From assembly GCA_001936135.1 (NCBI GenBank), contig CP012812.1:620001-684000 (forward strand): 64,000 nucleotides of DNA, written 5' to 3'. Shown here piece by piece: positions 53,093 to 63,464 of this stretch. The position numbers and the translations under genes were made by a program. Within the stretch, counting starts at the first letter, position 1. Each line of letters begins with the position of its first letter. Source of the DNA: Saccharomycopsis fibuligera x Saccharomycopsis cf. fibuligera (lineage: Eukaryota > Ascomycota > Saccharomycetes > Ascoideales > Saccharomycopsidaceae). The notes under the pieces are model-generated. The model saw only the letters and a program-made list of their open reading frames with translations, did no database searches and was not told the origin of the DNA.

Positions 53093-53419
53093 ATGTGTCC
53101 CGTTAAATCCGTACAGTTATTATTTAGTTGTAAGTGTGCTGGTGCCACCACTGTAATGATATCATCCATGGCTGAGGGAGTCTTGTCCGTGATTATGGCA
53201 CGCCCTGCGGCTAATAGCAAGCGTGGGCTAGTGTCCCGTCATGTGACTCTCGTGTGGAAGTGGGACGTCGCCTCGTACTTGTTACGTAATGGCCGGGAGT
53301 TCCCTGTGCAAACGGCACATCATATAATGCGTCACGTGGATCTGCTTACTTCCCCAGTTACTCCAGCAGAGAGTGTACAGCATAGAGTCTTGCTTCCTGT
53401 TGTTGTTTGTGCTTCTTGA
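53093..53419 (+). CDS. Possible small protein, 108 codons (doubtful)
   Basis: An open frame from ATG to TGA with balanced composition (RGLVSRHVTLVWKWDVASYL, FPVQTAHHIMRHVDLLTSP) in a block less AT-rich than its surroundings. It overlaps a 63-codon frame just upstream that has no good ATG. I recognise no family. It may be a chance frame, a 5' leader frame of SAP1, or part of a structured RNA. Listed so that it can be checked. Confidence 0.2.
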   Translation: MCPVKSVQLLFSCKCAGATTVMISSMAEGVLSVIMARPAANSKRGLVSRHVTLVWKWDVASYLLRNGREFPVQTAHHIMRHVDLLTSPVTPAESVQHRVLLPVVVCAS

Positions 53420-53747
53420 TATTCAGCAGTTGCTCTTCCTGTTTCAACTGAGTCGCTTTCCATCCCATACTTGTACACTTTATACTCTATACTCTACACC
53501 ACTCTCACTCTCACTCCTCTACTGCTTGCTACCCTCAGTCCAGTCCCTCCTTCGCACTAGCTGCCCACTATAGATAGCTATTACCTCTACCCTGCATTGC
53601 TACCTTCCCGTCCACAAACAAATCAAAAAAAGAAAAAAAAAAAAAAAAAAGAAGCAGCCCGTTTCCTTCTCGAGATTCCTTCCCAACATCGCTCACTCGT
53701 CCTTAAACCCTTGATCCTTAATTGCCAAACACCACCCACCTCCCACC

Positions 53748-56336
53748 ATGTTCCTTAGAAAAAAACCTCCTCAGCCTATAACTACGCTTCAAAACACATT
53801 CAATGACGCCACTAACCAATCCATCCAGAACTACGAACTAGAAAAACAAAACCACATTAAGCGTGCGTTTCAAGGCTGGAAATCATTGCACACAAACTTG
53901 CTCTATCAACTTGATCACATAAACAACAACTACTCCATTGACACTTTCTCCAACGAGGAAAACTCGTTATATTTTGAAATAAAGTACTTGAATAACAGAG
54001 CCAAGGAAAATATGGGCAGACTTGAAGTGCTGCTAATTAAGGAACTTTCTGATTTGAATAAATCTTTTCAAGCACTGAACGGTGGTGCTAATGCTAATTC
54101 CAATAGTTATACCAATAGAAGCCCCACAGCCTCCATCAATAGCAACACTTTGAACCCACAAATATCCCATACACAATCGCAGTCACAATCGCTGCAGCCA
54201 CAACCACAGCCACAACAGCGAAGCATGCTCAGGACTTTAAGATCACCAAAACATCATACTAATGAATCTTCTGGCTCTTCCAAATTTCATAGCTCCAGGT
54301 TTGCAAATAACTATAGTTCTCCGTCTTTGATTTCCAAAACCGCTGCCAACAAAATATGGAAAGATGAAGAAAAAGCGCATCATCGTACGTTATCCAATAA
54401 AGATGATGCCAATAACAATGGCAACGCTGCTGCTGATCTTTTCAAAGATTTTTCTGATATAATGGATCGAGATGAAGTGTTAAATAAACATTCAAGAAAA
54501 AACAGCGCCACCAATTTAACCAACTCAAATTTCAATAAACGTTTCGAAGCGGCAAGCAATAAGCCTTTAGTTGCATCAAATCTGCTAAAAAAATCTCCAA
54601 ACAATAGCCTAGTCAACCCAACAACTTCACCAAGCACCCCGACCCCAGCAGTATTCACAAAACAATCAAAAAAGACAAAACCTCTCAAGCCTCAGAAACC
54701 AGCAATAATCAAACTGCCGATCATACCACCACCACCACCAAAACCAAGAATCACTGTGGCATCCACAAGCAAGACGCTGAATGTTGGTAGTCATCATACT
54801 CCAAAAGTATCAAGTTCTGCATTGAAAGCATCGCAAATATCAGCAGCATACACTAAAAAGTACAAGCCAGTAGTAACATCCATATCATCAACTGCTGCTC
54901 CAACTGCGGCCACCACCGCAGCAACTACCAAGTCGAAACACAAGCCAGCTCCAGCTCCAGCTCCAGCTTCCTCCCAGTATCTTGACGTTAAACGTCCATC
55001 AGTGAAAAAAATCCAGTCTGAACCAAGCACACGTAATACATCTCCAGGTCGCACCTCAACTTCTTCTAAACCAAGCCCATTAACCGCTGGCGGTACATCA
55101 GCAAACGTCAGAAGAGGTAACAACAACGGCAACAGCCCCAAAGCAGCAAAAAACGCAGCCAAAACGCACTCATTGGATTCAAAGTCTAGAAAAGCAACCA
55201 CTTCTGCTTTTGCTACTGTTTCTCATAGTAGTGATGAAGATGGTGCTGACTACATAAATGATGACGAAAAAGATACTGAAACCATAATATCAGATAATAA
55301 TACTGATGGCAGTGGCAATAACGTTGACCTACAAGATGAATTAGGCATTAGTGAATCACAAATTCAAGAAGCTATGCAAAACCGTATCATTTCGCAGATC
55401 AAAGGCATTGATGAAAATGCGGCCAAACAAATTTTTAATGAAATTGTTGATCTGGGTGATGAAGTGCATTGGGAAGACATTGCTGGACTTGAAGTCGCCA
55501 AAAATTCTTTAAAGGAAGCAGTGGTGTATCCGTTTTTAAGACCTGATTTGTTTAGTGGGTTAAGAGAGCCAGCAAGAGGAATGCTACTTTTTGGACCTCC
55601 GGGGACTGGTAAAACGATGTTGGCGAAAGCAGTGGCCACTGAATCAAAATCAACATTTTTCAGCATAAGTGCATCATCATTAACTTCGAAATTTTTGGGA
55701 GAGTCAGAAAAATTAGTACGAGCTTTATTTTTATTGGCCAAGAAATTATCTCCTAGCATTATATTTGTAGACGAAATTGATTCATTATTATCTGCTAGGT
55801 CAGATAATGAAAATGAATCGAGCAGAAGAATTAAAACCGAATTTTTGATTCAATGGAATGATTTATCACATGCAGCAGTGGGATCGACTAAAAATAATAA
55901 GAATTCTACTGAGCCACAACCTCGAGTACTTGTCTTGGCGGCTACTAATTTGCCATGGAATATTGATGAAGCAGCTCGTCGAAGATTTGTTCGAAGACAA
56001 TATATTCCACTTCCCGAAGCTACTACGAGAAGAGCACAATTTCAAAAAATGTTAGCCCATCAGAACAATAACATTAGCGAAGAAGAACTTGAAGAATTGG
56101 TCAAGATCACTGAAGGTTTCTCGGGAAGTGATATTACTGCATTGACCAAAGATGCTGCCATGAATCCATTAAGAGAATTGGGGGAAAAATTGCTATTTAT
56201 GCCAAAAGAAGATATCAGAGGATTGGAATTAAATGATTTCATGGTTAGTTTGAAATATATTAGGCCAAGTGTTAGTAGTGAAGGATTATCCAAGTTTGAT
56301 GATTGGGCTTCAAAGTATGGTTCATCAGGAGCATGA
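53748..56336 (+). CDS. SAP1: AAA ATPase Sap1 (spastin/katanin-like meiotic clade)
   Basis: 862 aa. Sap1 is a poorly understood AAA ATPase reported to bind the transcription regulator Sin1. The N-terminal ~110 residues form a helical, MIT-like domain ([20 protein letters not shown]). A Ser/Thr/Lys-rich linker runs to about 530. The AAA domain starts [20 protein letters not shown] with [10 protein letters not shown]. Walker A GPPGTGKT is at 616, Walker B FVDEID has D675/E676, and [14 protein letters not shown] and the arginine-finger region [13 protein letters not shown] follow. The C-terminal lid contains [20 protein letters not shown]. It matches yeast Sap1 closely over the last 300 residues. 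A CTG codon at the linker/AAA boundary (IVD-CTG-GDEV) sits where Ser suits the family better than Leu. Confidence 0.92.
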   Translation: MFLRKKPPQPITTLQNTFNDATNQSIQNYELEKQNHIKRAFQGWKSLHTNLLYQLDHINNNYSIDTFSNEENSLYFEIKYLNNRAKENMGRLEVLLIKELSDLNKSFQALNGGANANSNSYTNRSPTASINSNTLNPQISHTQSQSQSLQPQPQPQQRSMLRTLRSPKHHTNESSGSSKFHSSRFANNYSSPSLISKTAANKIWKDEEKAHHRTLSNKDDANNNGNAAADLFKDFSDIMDRDEVLNKHSRKNSATNLTNSNFNKRFEAASNKPLVASNLLKKSPNNSLVNPTTSPSTPTPAVFTKQSKKTKPLKPQKPAIIKLPIIPPPPPKPRITVASTSKTLNVGSHHTPKVSSSALKASQISAAYTKKYKPVVTSISSTAAPTAATTAATTKSKHKPAPAPAPASSQYLDVKRPSVKKIQSEPSTRNTSPGRTSTSSKPSPLTAGGTSANVRRGNNNGNSPKAAKNAAKTHSLDSKSRKATTSAFATVSHSSDEDGADYINDDEKDTETIISDNNTDGSGNNVDLQDELGISESQIQEAMQNRIISQIKGIDENAAKQIFNEIVDLGDEVHWEDIAGLEVAKNSLKEAVVYPFLRPDLFSGLREPARGMLLFGPPGTGKTMLAKAVATESKSTFFSISASSLTSKFLGESEKLVRALFLLAKKLSPSIIFVDEIDSLLSARSDNENESSRRIKTEFLIQWNDLSHAAVGSTKNNKNSTEPQPRVLVLAATNLPWNIDEAARRRFVRRQYIPLPEATTRRAQFQKMLAHQNNNISEEELEELVKITEGFSGSDITALTKDAAMNPLRELGEKLLFMPKEDIRGLELNDFMVSLKYIRPSVSSEGLSKFDDWASKYGSSGA

Positions 56337-57876
56337 TTTTGGTTTCGCTATCTTTGCGAGTAATTAAGTGATTTAGACTGAATTGCATTTTATTTTTTGC
56401 TTACTATAAAAACTACCTTTTCTGGCTCAAGTTTTTGTGAAGATTGATGATACAGTATGATGGGTTTTCTTGGGTAACGCACAGTTTATATTTTAGTTTT
56501 TTTTTTTTTTTTTTTTCAAAGATGCTTCATGTTATAAATACTTTATACAATTTCATTGTTTTTTTACATTTGCATAGTTAATGGACAGTTTCTTCCAATT
56601 ATCAATGGTATTGTTATGTTAGTTTTCATTTCTCCATTAGAAGACTCATTAGATGACTACAGGAATGGAAGTTAGACACATTTGTGACCTACTTTCTACT
56701 GCTATAGTACACGGAGCACATATTTCTTTTAGGACGATAGAAAGGATGAACCCCCGATAATGCACTGCTATTCTGGGCCTATGGGGACTACTACGTCCCG
56801 GTCACGATTGGCGAACTATGGTCGGCAAGTGGGAAGACTTATCAGACCGCCAGGGTCATATTACCGATCTGCTAATTGAGTGGCCAACTCTTCGATGACT
56901 TGCTTGATGTAATCATGAGATTTAGTGAGATTTCATCTGATATTGCCAATTATGAGACCGCTCTAACTCAATTACTAAACATGAAAGGCTGACATAGTAT
57001 AGTACAGTGTACGGCATAGAAAGCGGAGTAGACATTAATCGGTATCTGGCCGAGTTAAATTGTGAATGAGTTGGCTATATTCTACAACCTGGTAGAAGTA
57101 GATGTGGCCATGACTGATAGTAATAGTGTATAGCCATTGCAGTTGGATTCAACGGACTCAACGGACTCAGCGATCAGTAAGTAGTGTGGCACGCCTTAAA
57201 AATCGGCCATTTCCTTGATAAAGAGTTCCTCCAGAAAGATCTTCTCTCAGCAGTGTTCCGCCCGCTTTTCTGACTCGCTAGACTATAACCGAGTCTTTCA
57301 TTTCGATGACGTTGATTCTGGCTAATTGCCACTCGCTGGAAAAACAGGAAATCAAGCCACTAAGCGATCGCTGCACACCAGAAAAATAAAAACGAATCAA
57401 GAAAAGAAAGAAAGAAAAAAAAAAAAAAAAATAAAGTGAAACACAACAGCCACGCAAGCGACACAACACAACACAACTCTACTCTACTCTACTCTACTTT
57501 ACTACACACTTCCATACCCAATTAGCTGAAGGAGCTCTTTAAGACACAAACTGTTTTTGATTGTTCATTGTCAATCACACAGTTATTGAACTATTAAAGT
57601 TAATCTCACATCAGGGAACTCTATATTGTTCTTCCAGTTTATGAATCTTGATATCTGAAAGGTCTTTTTTTTTTTTGTTACTATAATTGAATAATATCAA
57701 TTCAGCAGCCATTACAAGTGCTTCAACTACCTTTCACCTTCACATTCTACTAAAGGTTGATCCACAACTGCCAGGTCAATAAAACTGTTTACCCAAAACC
57801 AACTACTACTGAGAACTCACCGTTCACACTATCCAATCACAATACCCAATACGCTATAAATTTACACCTCACCAAA
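56337..57876 (+). other. 1.5 kb SAP1-CAJ1 intergenic region
   Basis: Contains a T tract near 56500-56515, an A tract near 57417-57431 and a CTCTA repeat at 57477-57497. The segment at about 56740-57000 is less AT-rich and has short open stretches interrupted by stops; I cannot link them to any family. The last ~450 bp are the CAJ1 promoter and leader. No gene is assigned. Confidence 0.4.
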
Positions 57877-59268
57877 ATGGTCAAAGACACGACGTACTAT
57901 GATGTCCTCGGCATTGCACCAGGGGTCACTGATGCCGAAATCAAAAAAGCATATCGTAAAAAGGCTATGCAAACTCATCCGGACAAACATCCGGATGACC
58001 CAGAAGCAGCACGAAAGTTTCAAGAAGTCGGTGAAGCATACCAAGTCCTCAAGGATCCAGAATTACGTAAAAGATACGATGAATTCGGTAAAGAAGAAGC
58101 AGTGCCGGATGCTGGATTTGAAGATCCTTCGGAATTCTTTGCAACAATTTTTGGTGGTGAAGCATTCAATGACTGGATTGGTGAGTTATCCTTGATCAAA
58201 GATCTCAGTAAAACTGTTGATGTCATGGATGCTGAAGCTGAAGAAGAGCAAAAGCAACAAGAGGAAGCAAAGACGGGAGCAGATGGTGCTAAGGCTGATG
58301 GTGGTGCTGGCGCTACTGGTGATGCAACCGGTGCTACTGATACTACAACCACCACTGCTAGTACCACCACTGGTTCTACTAAAGCTGATGAAACACAAAT
58401 TGCTTCTCATGACTCTGATTTTGCCAAAGCACAACAAGATGCCAAAGTGCAAGCTGACCGTCTCAAGAAGAAGAAGCTTTCCAAAGAAAAACGTGAAGAA
58501 TTGCTTAGACTTGAACAAGAGCGCAAAGAAAAACGGGTTAAGCGTATTAACGAAGTTAGCGAAAAGCTCGTCAAACGTATTGAACTTTTCCTTGAATCTA
58601 GCAAATCTGAAGATGGATTCAAAAACTTCAAATACAAACTTGACAAAGAAATCGAAGAGCTTAAACTCGAATCCTTTGGTCTTGAATTATTGCATTTGAT
58701 TGGTAAAATGTACGTCACTAAAGCAACTGCGTTTATTAGATCTCAAAAGACATTCGGCTTTAGCAAGATTTTTTCCAGTGTTAAAGAAAAAGGTGCAACT
58801 GCTAAAAGTGCCTGGAACATTATTAGTTCAGCCTTAGATGCACAAATGGCCATGGAAGAAATGCAAAAAGCACAAGAGCAGCACCCTGAATCTTGGGATG
58901 AAATCAAACAAGCAGAAATGGAACGTACTTTGACGGGAAAAATCCTTGCTACTGCTTGGGTCAGTTCCAAGTATGAGATTCAAGGAGTGCTTAGAGACGT
59001 AGTGGACAAAGTTTTGCAAGATAAGCGAGTTTCTTCTAAAGATAGAGTTAAGCGTGCTGAGGCTTTAGTTTTCATTGGTGGTGAATTTAAAGCAGCTCAA
59101 AGATCTCCTGATGAGGCTGAAGAAGCAAGGGTGTTTGAAGAATTGGTTGCTGATGCTGCTGCTGCTAAGAGTCACAAAAAGAAGCAAAAGGAAAAGGAAA
59201 AGGAAAAATTGTTTAAAAAAGATGAAGCAAAGAAAGCATCACAGGGAAACTTATTTGAGACTGTTTAA
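57877..59268 (+). CDS. CAJ1: Type II/III J-protein Caj1
   Basis: 463 aa from ATG at 57877, chosen because [20 protein letters not shown] aligns with yeast Caj1 MVKETEYYDILGIKPEATPT. An in-frame ATG 40 codons upstream reads leader-like sequence. Caj1 is an Hsp70 co-chaperone linked to the plasma membrane. The J domain has HPD at residues 34-36 and the conserved [21 protein letters not shown] Thr/Ala/Gly-rich linker follows, then a coiled-coil ([20 protein letters not shown]) and the DnaJ-X domain ([21 protein letters not shown]-type, [33 protein letters not shown]). The end is strongly basic. The same domain order gives yeast Caj1 (391 aa). Confidence 0.95.
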   Translation: MVKDTTYYDVLGIAPGVTDAEIKKAYRKKAMQTHPDKHPDDPEAARKFQEVGEAYQVLKDPELRKRYDEFGKEEAVPDAGFEDPSEFFATIFGGEAFNDWIGELSLIKDLSKTVDVMDAEAEEEQKQQEEAKTGADGAKADGGAGATGDATGATDTTTTTASTTTGSTKADETQIASHDSDFAKAQQDAKVQADRLKKKKLSKEKREELLRLEQERKEKRVKRINEVSEKLVKRIELFLESSKSEDGFKNFKYKLDKEIEELKLESFGLELLHLIGKMYVTKATAFIRSQKTFGFSKIFSSVKEKGATAKSAWNIISSALDAQMAMEEMQKAQEQHPESWDEIKQAEMERTLTGKILATAWVSSKYEIQGVLRDVVDKVLQDKRVSSKDRVKRAEALVFIGGEFKAAQRSPDEAEEARVFEELVADAAAAKSHKKKQKEKEKEKLFKKDEAKKASQGNLFETV

Positions 59269-60220
59269 GGATGGCAAACTGAGAGTAATTAGGATTATTC
59301 ATTTGAGATAGTTCAGTAGTTGATTAGCCAACTGATTATTTAATTTTGCCATCACCATTCATCAAGCATCGTAAACTTCTGCGTTCCTTTTGCGTTATGC
59401 TTAAACTTTTATTTTTTCCTGTGTTTTATTTCCTTTATTTGTTATAGTTAATTTTTTATTTGTCAATAGTTTGTTGCTCTTTCGTTTGAATGCTTTTTTT
59501 TTATCTTTTGTCACCTTAAGCAGGCTATTTTTTTTCCGTTTCCTCTAACGTATATTTTTATCTCGTACTATAATCATACTCTACAACGTTTTGCTACGTT
59601 TAATTATTTTTTTTATTCTTTTTTTTTGTGTACCCATAAATCAACAATTATTTGTTTTCGTTTAATCTAAGTCCATAGTCATAAGTGTGGTTTTAACTCG
59701 CAACAGCAATACTTGAGATGTTATTAGCCGTAGTGTTTTGTATGATAGCTGATAGCTCTAGTCAATAGCAAATACAACTCTAAACATCCACATTCAACAA
59801 CCAACTCCAAAATGGCTTCCAAAAACACGTTTTCAAAATTACACTTTATGTTAAATAATATTGAAGGTTGCTTCTCATTCACGTAAATTATGGAACGGAA
59901 AACATGCAGCAAATCATTGGAAGAGGAAATATGTTTATGAAACTTTTAGGTGTTCAAACATTTTTTCTCACATGCTTGAGAATTTTTTGTTTGTAGTATA
60001 ACCAGACTTGTGCATATATTATGCTGAAATATATATATATATTGTATTCCGTGAACAATTAGCGTATCAAATCAAAGTATACCATTGTATTAATTGGTAT
60101 TTCCATTGCCCAAAGCTAGCGGACAAAAAAAAAAAACCAAAACAAGACTTTTAAACTATTAACGCAAAACAAAATTTTTATAAACACAAAAATAATATAC
60201 AATTCATTCAAGTTTTTTCC
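59269..60220. terminator. Convergent 3' intergenic region CAJ1 / unknown membrane protein
   Basis: 952 bp, very AT-rich with many T tracts and an AT repeat near 60031-60040. I see no coding frame and no structured element. Confidence 0.4.
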
Positions 60221-60887
60221 TTAAAGCGGAATGAGAATTCTAATCAAGGCCGGTGCCAAAGACAACAATGGGGCCCAAGAAGCGCTCAGAAGCAACATCA
60301 ACAAAAGAAGAGAAACGGTGAAATGTCTGGTAAAAGTAGCGTCTTCAGCTTTAGCTCTTCTTTGCTCCACACTGAGCTGTGATATAGGAAGGGCTCTAAA
60401 TCGATAAGGGATATACTCATCCAAGGCAGTCAAAGCTCTATGAATATTTTCATCAATAGTTTTTGTTGCTGGCTTGATGGTTCGTGGCACACTATTTTGA
60501 GCCCACTGTAGGATTCTGTGTAATACTGGCGAGCTTAGAGCAAACCCGTTAAGGATTCTGTAAGTCGTTAGATGATTCAAAGCTTTAGAACGGATAGTAG
60601 CATTGCTGTAGTCTTGTAAAAGCTCTTTGTACTTCTCAATGATTTCTGGAGAATCAAATACTCTTCTACGGAAGATGGTTGTTTTTTCATCCAATGGTTG
60701 TCTGAAAAGCGTGCCATAATGTTAATATATTTTCCAATTAAGGATGATTGCAAAGAAATAGAGAAGTGTTTATAACGCACTGCTCAGTTCCCAAAGAGCC
60801 GACGTGGAAGACTTCCTGATGTGATTGCACTTCAGAATTCTCTCCAGAATGGGATCCTCTATCTTCTTGAGTGTGTGAACTGGACAT
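60221..60887 (-). CDS. Unknown 195-aa protein with C-terminal membrane segment, two exons
   Basis: Exon 1 is 60887-60781, the intron is 60780-60702, exon 2 is 60701-60221. Exon 2 has no ATG in frame before its hydrophobic end, and exon 1 runs into a stop if unspliced, so splicing is needed. The joined start is MSSSHTQEDRGSHSGENSEV, a polar segment leading to TEQQPLDEKTTIFRRRVF. The middle is helical (YRILNGFALSSPVLHRILQW, TIKPATKTIDENIHRALTAL). The end has about 30 hydrophobic residues (VSLLLLMLLLSASWAPLLSL) followed by RILIPL, consistent with a tail-anchored or lipid-droplet protein. The amphipathic middle faintly recalls perilipin or Opi1-type regions; I would not name it on that basis. Confidence 0.65.
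60702..60780 (-). other. Intron of the unknown membrane-protein gene
   Basis: 79 bp, phase 2. Donor GTGCGT and branch TATTAAC both deviate from consensus; acceptor TTTTCAG. Inferred from reading-frame need. Confidence 0.6.
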
Positions 60888-61881
60888 TGTGTATTTTATG
60901 AGTATTGTTTGTTAGTATTTCGCCTAACAAAATTTTGCCTATTCTACTGGAGTAAGGTATACTTTGGTTTGTATGTCGAATAACATTTACTGGTAGTATT
61001 TTGTTTTACGTCTTGCTTTCTAAATTATGCATTACGCTTTTGTGGCACTGCACCTTTGAAGGCGAGGGGCAACAGAAGACAGAATCTAAATGAACAGAAG
61101 ATTAATGTTAGCCAACTATGAAGGTACATGCCTACCTGAGTATACACACGGCCGCTTTGCATTTACTTGCTCTATATAATAATAACAATAAAAAGGTTGT
61201 GAAAATGCATTACACAGCCTATAGGCTTTACCAAAAAATTGTAGAAATGCTACTTAAAATATTCATGAAATCAGCTCTCAGAGCCAATGATCCTATCCTT
61301 TATTAAGGGCTTACTAGAATACTCAGAAATGAGCTTCAACGTTCCGATGAATCAAACATACATATAACTTCAATGAACATGGCTCTATATAGGTCTCCTG
61401 ACGCTTGTTGCTCTATGCTATACTTTTAAGAGCATGTTGATAAATCGTTCATGCGTTTCAATGCATACAAATGTATGAATCACACACGAAAAAACAGAAG
61501 TACATATTATTCTAATTTAACACAATGCAATACATAAAGCATCACATGACTCTTTTAAAGTTTACTTTGCGCACATCAGTGGTGTAGTTTCTTCCAATAG
61601 CAGCACCAAAAAAGAAAAGCAAATGAAATAGAAAAAAGAAATGCGCTTGACTAATAGGAAAATGAGAAGCGGCGCATCACCGAACTCACTTACTAAATAC
61701 ATACGCACTCGCGACTCATAAATTGAATCAAACACTTCGTTGAACTAATTGCAATACACCAAGCGTAGATTTGCACACTTGCACACACAAAAGCACTACC
61801 TATTTACAAGATCTCAGATCAACAATTCAACAATAACAACAGTCAAAATACTTTCACTAACTTCCTTCTACCTCATTCAAG
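60888..61881. promoter_or_regulatory. Divergent intergenic region
   Basis: 994 bp between two unknown divergent genes. AT-rich, no clear repeats apart from short AT and ACA runs. A small frame at 61118-61306 has no coding character. No gene is seen. Confidence 0.4.
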
Positions 61882-62889
61882 ATGAATATTATTTATTCCG
61901 GCTCTTTGTCCCCTTCTTCCACTGACTTGTTCAAGCAAACCAGCAAACCTCATTCTGCTATAACAGCAACAACCACTACCACCACTGACATGACTGGCCG
62001 TCAAGTCAAAAATCACAACCATGGCAATACCAGTATTGAGGAAAATTACAATATAACTGATGACTCGGTGGGCATCGTTTTTGACGGTTGGCAGACAGAA
62101 GGAATGGATGAAGATGAAGATGAGGATAATGATATTATGGCGACAGCGGCGGCGTTAGTTTATGAAAGCGATAGCAGCGACGACTATGACAGCGACGACT
62201 ATGGTAATGATGATGATGATGATGATGTGCTAAACCAAAATAATCTCAATAATGACAATTTTGACAGTAACAAGAATAATAGTGATGCTAATAACAATAA
62301 GGATGATGAGCGTCTTCTTATGCGACAATTTGATGATATACAGTCTTTTCATCATAAGTCTCTTCACGTTTCCTTGAGAAGTGCTAGTGAGCAGAGCTTT
62401 TACTATTATCGATGTCATGAAGAAAGCAGTTGTGGAAGTAGCAACAGCAGCAGCGCTAATGAAAGAGATTATGAAAGCGAATCGTCATGTACTTCAGCGG
62501 GTGATTCCAGCGACAACTCCCCTTTAAGACAATTGCAGTATGGCAAACAACAACAGCAGCAGAAGCAAAATCAACCACAATATGAAAATAATTTAAAGAG
62601 TAAACCAGTGCTTAAACACACAATAAGCTCTGGTAGCACCACCAACAGTATAAAGAAAGTGAGATTCATTGCTCAAGCAAGTATTATTGGCATTAGCGAG
62701 CTTGATGTTTCTGAAATACCGAACCAGAAAACTTTACATGAATTATGCTTGGAACGCAAGAATTTGAGGGCTTCTAAAGAAAATGATACTTACAGTATGT
62801 TTGACAGTGATCCTGAATTTCTTGACCTTGAATTATTGACGAAAAAATGCACTAAGTTAAATGAGAACATGGCTAATCTTAAACTTTGA
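61882..62889 (+). CDS. Unknown acidic protein with a PP1-docking (RVxF) motif
   Basis: 335 aa from ATG at 61882, after a CA-rich leader. The first 245 residues are mostly disordered, with Asp/Glu/Ser/Asn-rich blocks (DEDEDEDNDIM, SDSSDDYDSDDYGNDDDDDD). One ordered patch is DDSVGIVFDGWQTEGMDEDE, another FDDIQSFHHKSLHVSLRSAS. Near the end SIKKVRFIAQASIIGIS contains KVRF at 259-262, a good match to the RVxF motif that binds protein phosphatase 1. The C-terminus (KTLHELCLERKNLRASKEND) is helical. I see no CBM21 domain, so it is not an obvious Gac1-type glycogen targeting subunit. A PP1 regulatory subunit is an inference; the family is unrecognised. Confidence 0.6.
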   Translation: MNIIYSGSLSPSSTDLFKQTSKPHSAITATTTTTTDMTGRQVKNHNHGNTSIEENYNITDDSVGIVFDGWQTEGMDEDEDEDNDIMATAAALVYESDSSDDYDSDDYGNDDDDDDVLNQNNLNNDNFDSNKNNSDANNNKDDERLLMRQFDDIQSFHHKSLHVSLRSASEQSFYYYRCHEESSCGSSNSSSANERDYESESSCTSAGDSSDNSPLRQLQYGKQQQQQKQNQPQYENNLKSKPVLKHTISSGSTTNSIKKVRFIAQASIIGISELDVSEIPNQKTLHELCLERKNLRASKENDTYSMFDSDPEFLDLELLTKKCTKLNENMANLKL

Positions 62890-63464
62890 TACTCAACAAT
62901 GTCAATAAAAAACAGCAACAGCGACGAAAACCAAAAATAAAATAAAAAGAATAATTTTTTTGTTAAAAAAAAAGAACGGCGTATGCCTGTCTTTGCCTTT
63001 TTTTCAATCCCAATGTACTATACCATAACCCACAACACCAGCTTTACGACATTTTACGACTATATTCATTGTTCTTCATTTCTAAAACCTTTTCACTTTT
63101 TTTTTTTCTTCTTTTTCACTTTTTCCTCTATTTTTAAGGTTCTTTATATATTGTTTTTCCAAAAATTTTGAGTTTTAGCAATGTATATTAATGGCTTCAT
63201 CTGGAGGCTTTTTACGTTATCATTTTGAAACCCGTAAGTTCTACAGTGAGTGGAAGTAACAAAAGTGCTACTGCTATGCTTATAGCGTATGAATTACAAA
63301 ACAAAACAAAACAAAACAAAACAAAACAAAACAAAACAAAACAAAACAAAACAACTAAAATAAACCAGCCGAAATTAAAACTGAAATAAAACTATTTTAC
63401 AATAAGAAAATCTTTACAGAAAACCACCATAAGCAACAATATAAAAGCAGTCTACCTTTCTCAA
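62890..63464. terminator. Convergent 3' intergenic region with AAAAC repeat
   Basis: AT-rich, with T tracts near 63097-63120 and a pentanucleotide AAAAC repeat (about 11 copies) at 63297-63352. No gene is seen. Confidence 0.5.
63297..63352. repeat. (CAAAA)11 microsatellite
   Basis: About 11 near-perfect copies of a pentanucleotide in a non-coding 3' region. Confidence 0.9.

Larger units (their letters stand above)
52204..53747 (+). other. 1.5 kb ISD11-SAP1 intergenic region
   Basis: Begins with a CT repeat (52252-52275), then pyrimidine-rich DNA and a run of 31 A (52585-52615). The block at about 52870-53420 is less AT-rich and holds two short overlapping open frames and a hairpin (listed separately). 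The last 300 bp are C/T-rich SAP1 leader. I assign no gene. Confidence 0.5.

Noticed and set aside
57757-57876. 40-codon N-terminal extension of CAJ1
   Set aside because: Composition is leader-like, and MVKDTTYY aligns with the family start.
61118-61306. 62-codon frame upstream of the acidic-protein gene
   Set aside because: Short, Lys/Asn-rich composition typical of AT-rich DNA, and within a promoter region.
63297-63352. Repeat array resembling a CRISPR or satellite
   Set aside because: A simple pentanucleotide microsatellite without spacers; CRISPR arrays are not expected in a yeast nucleus.
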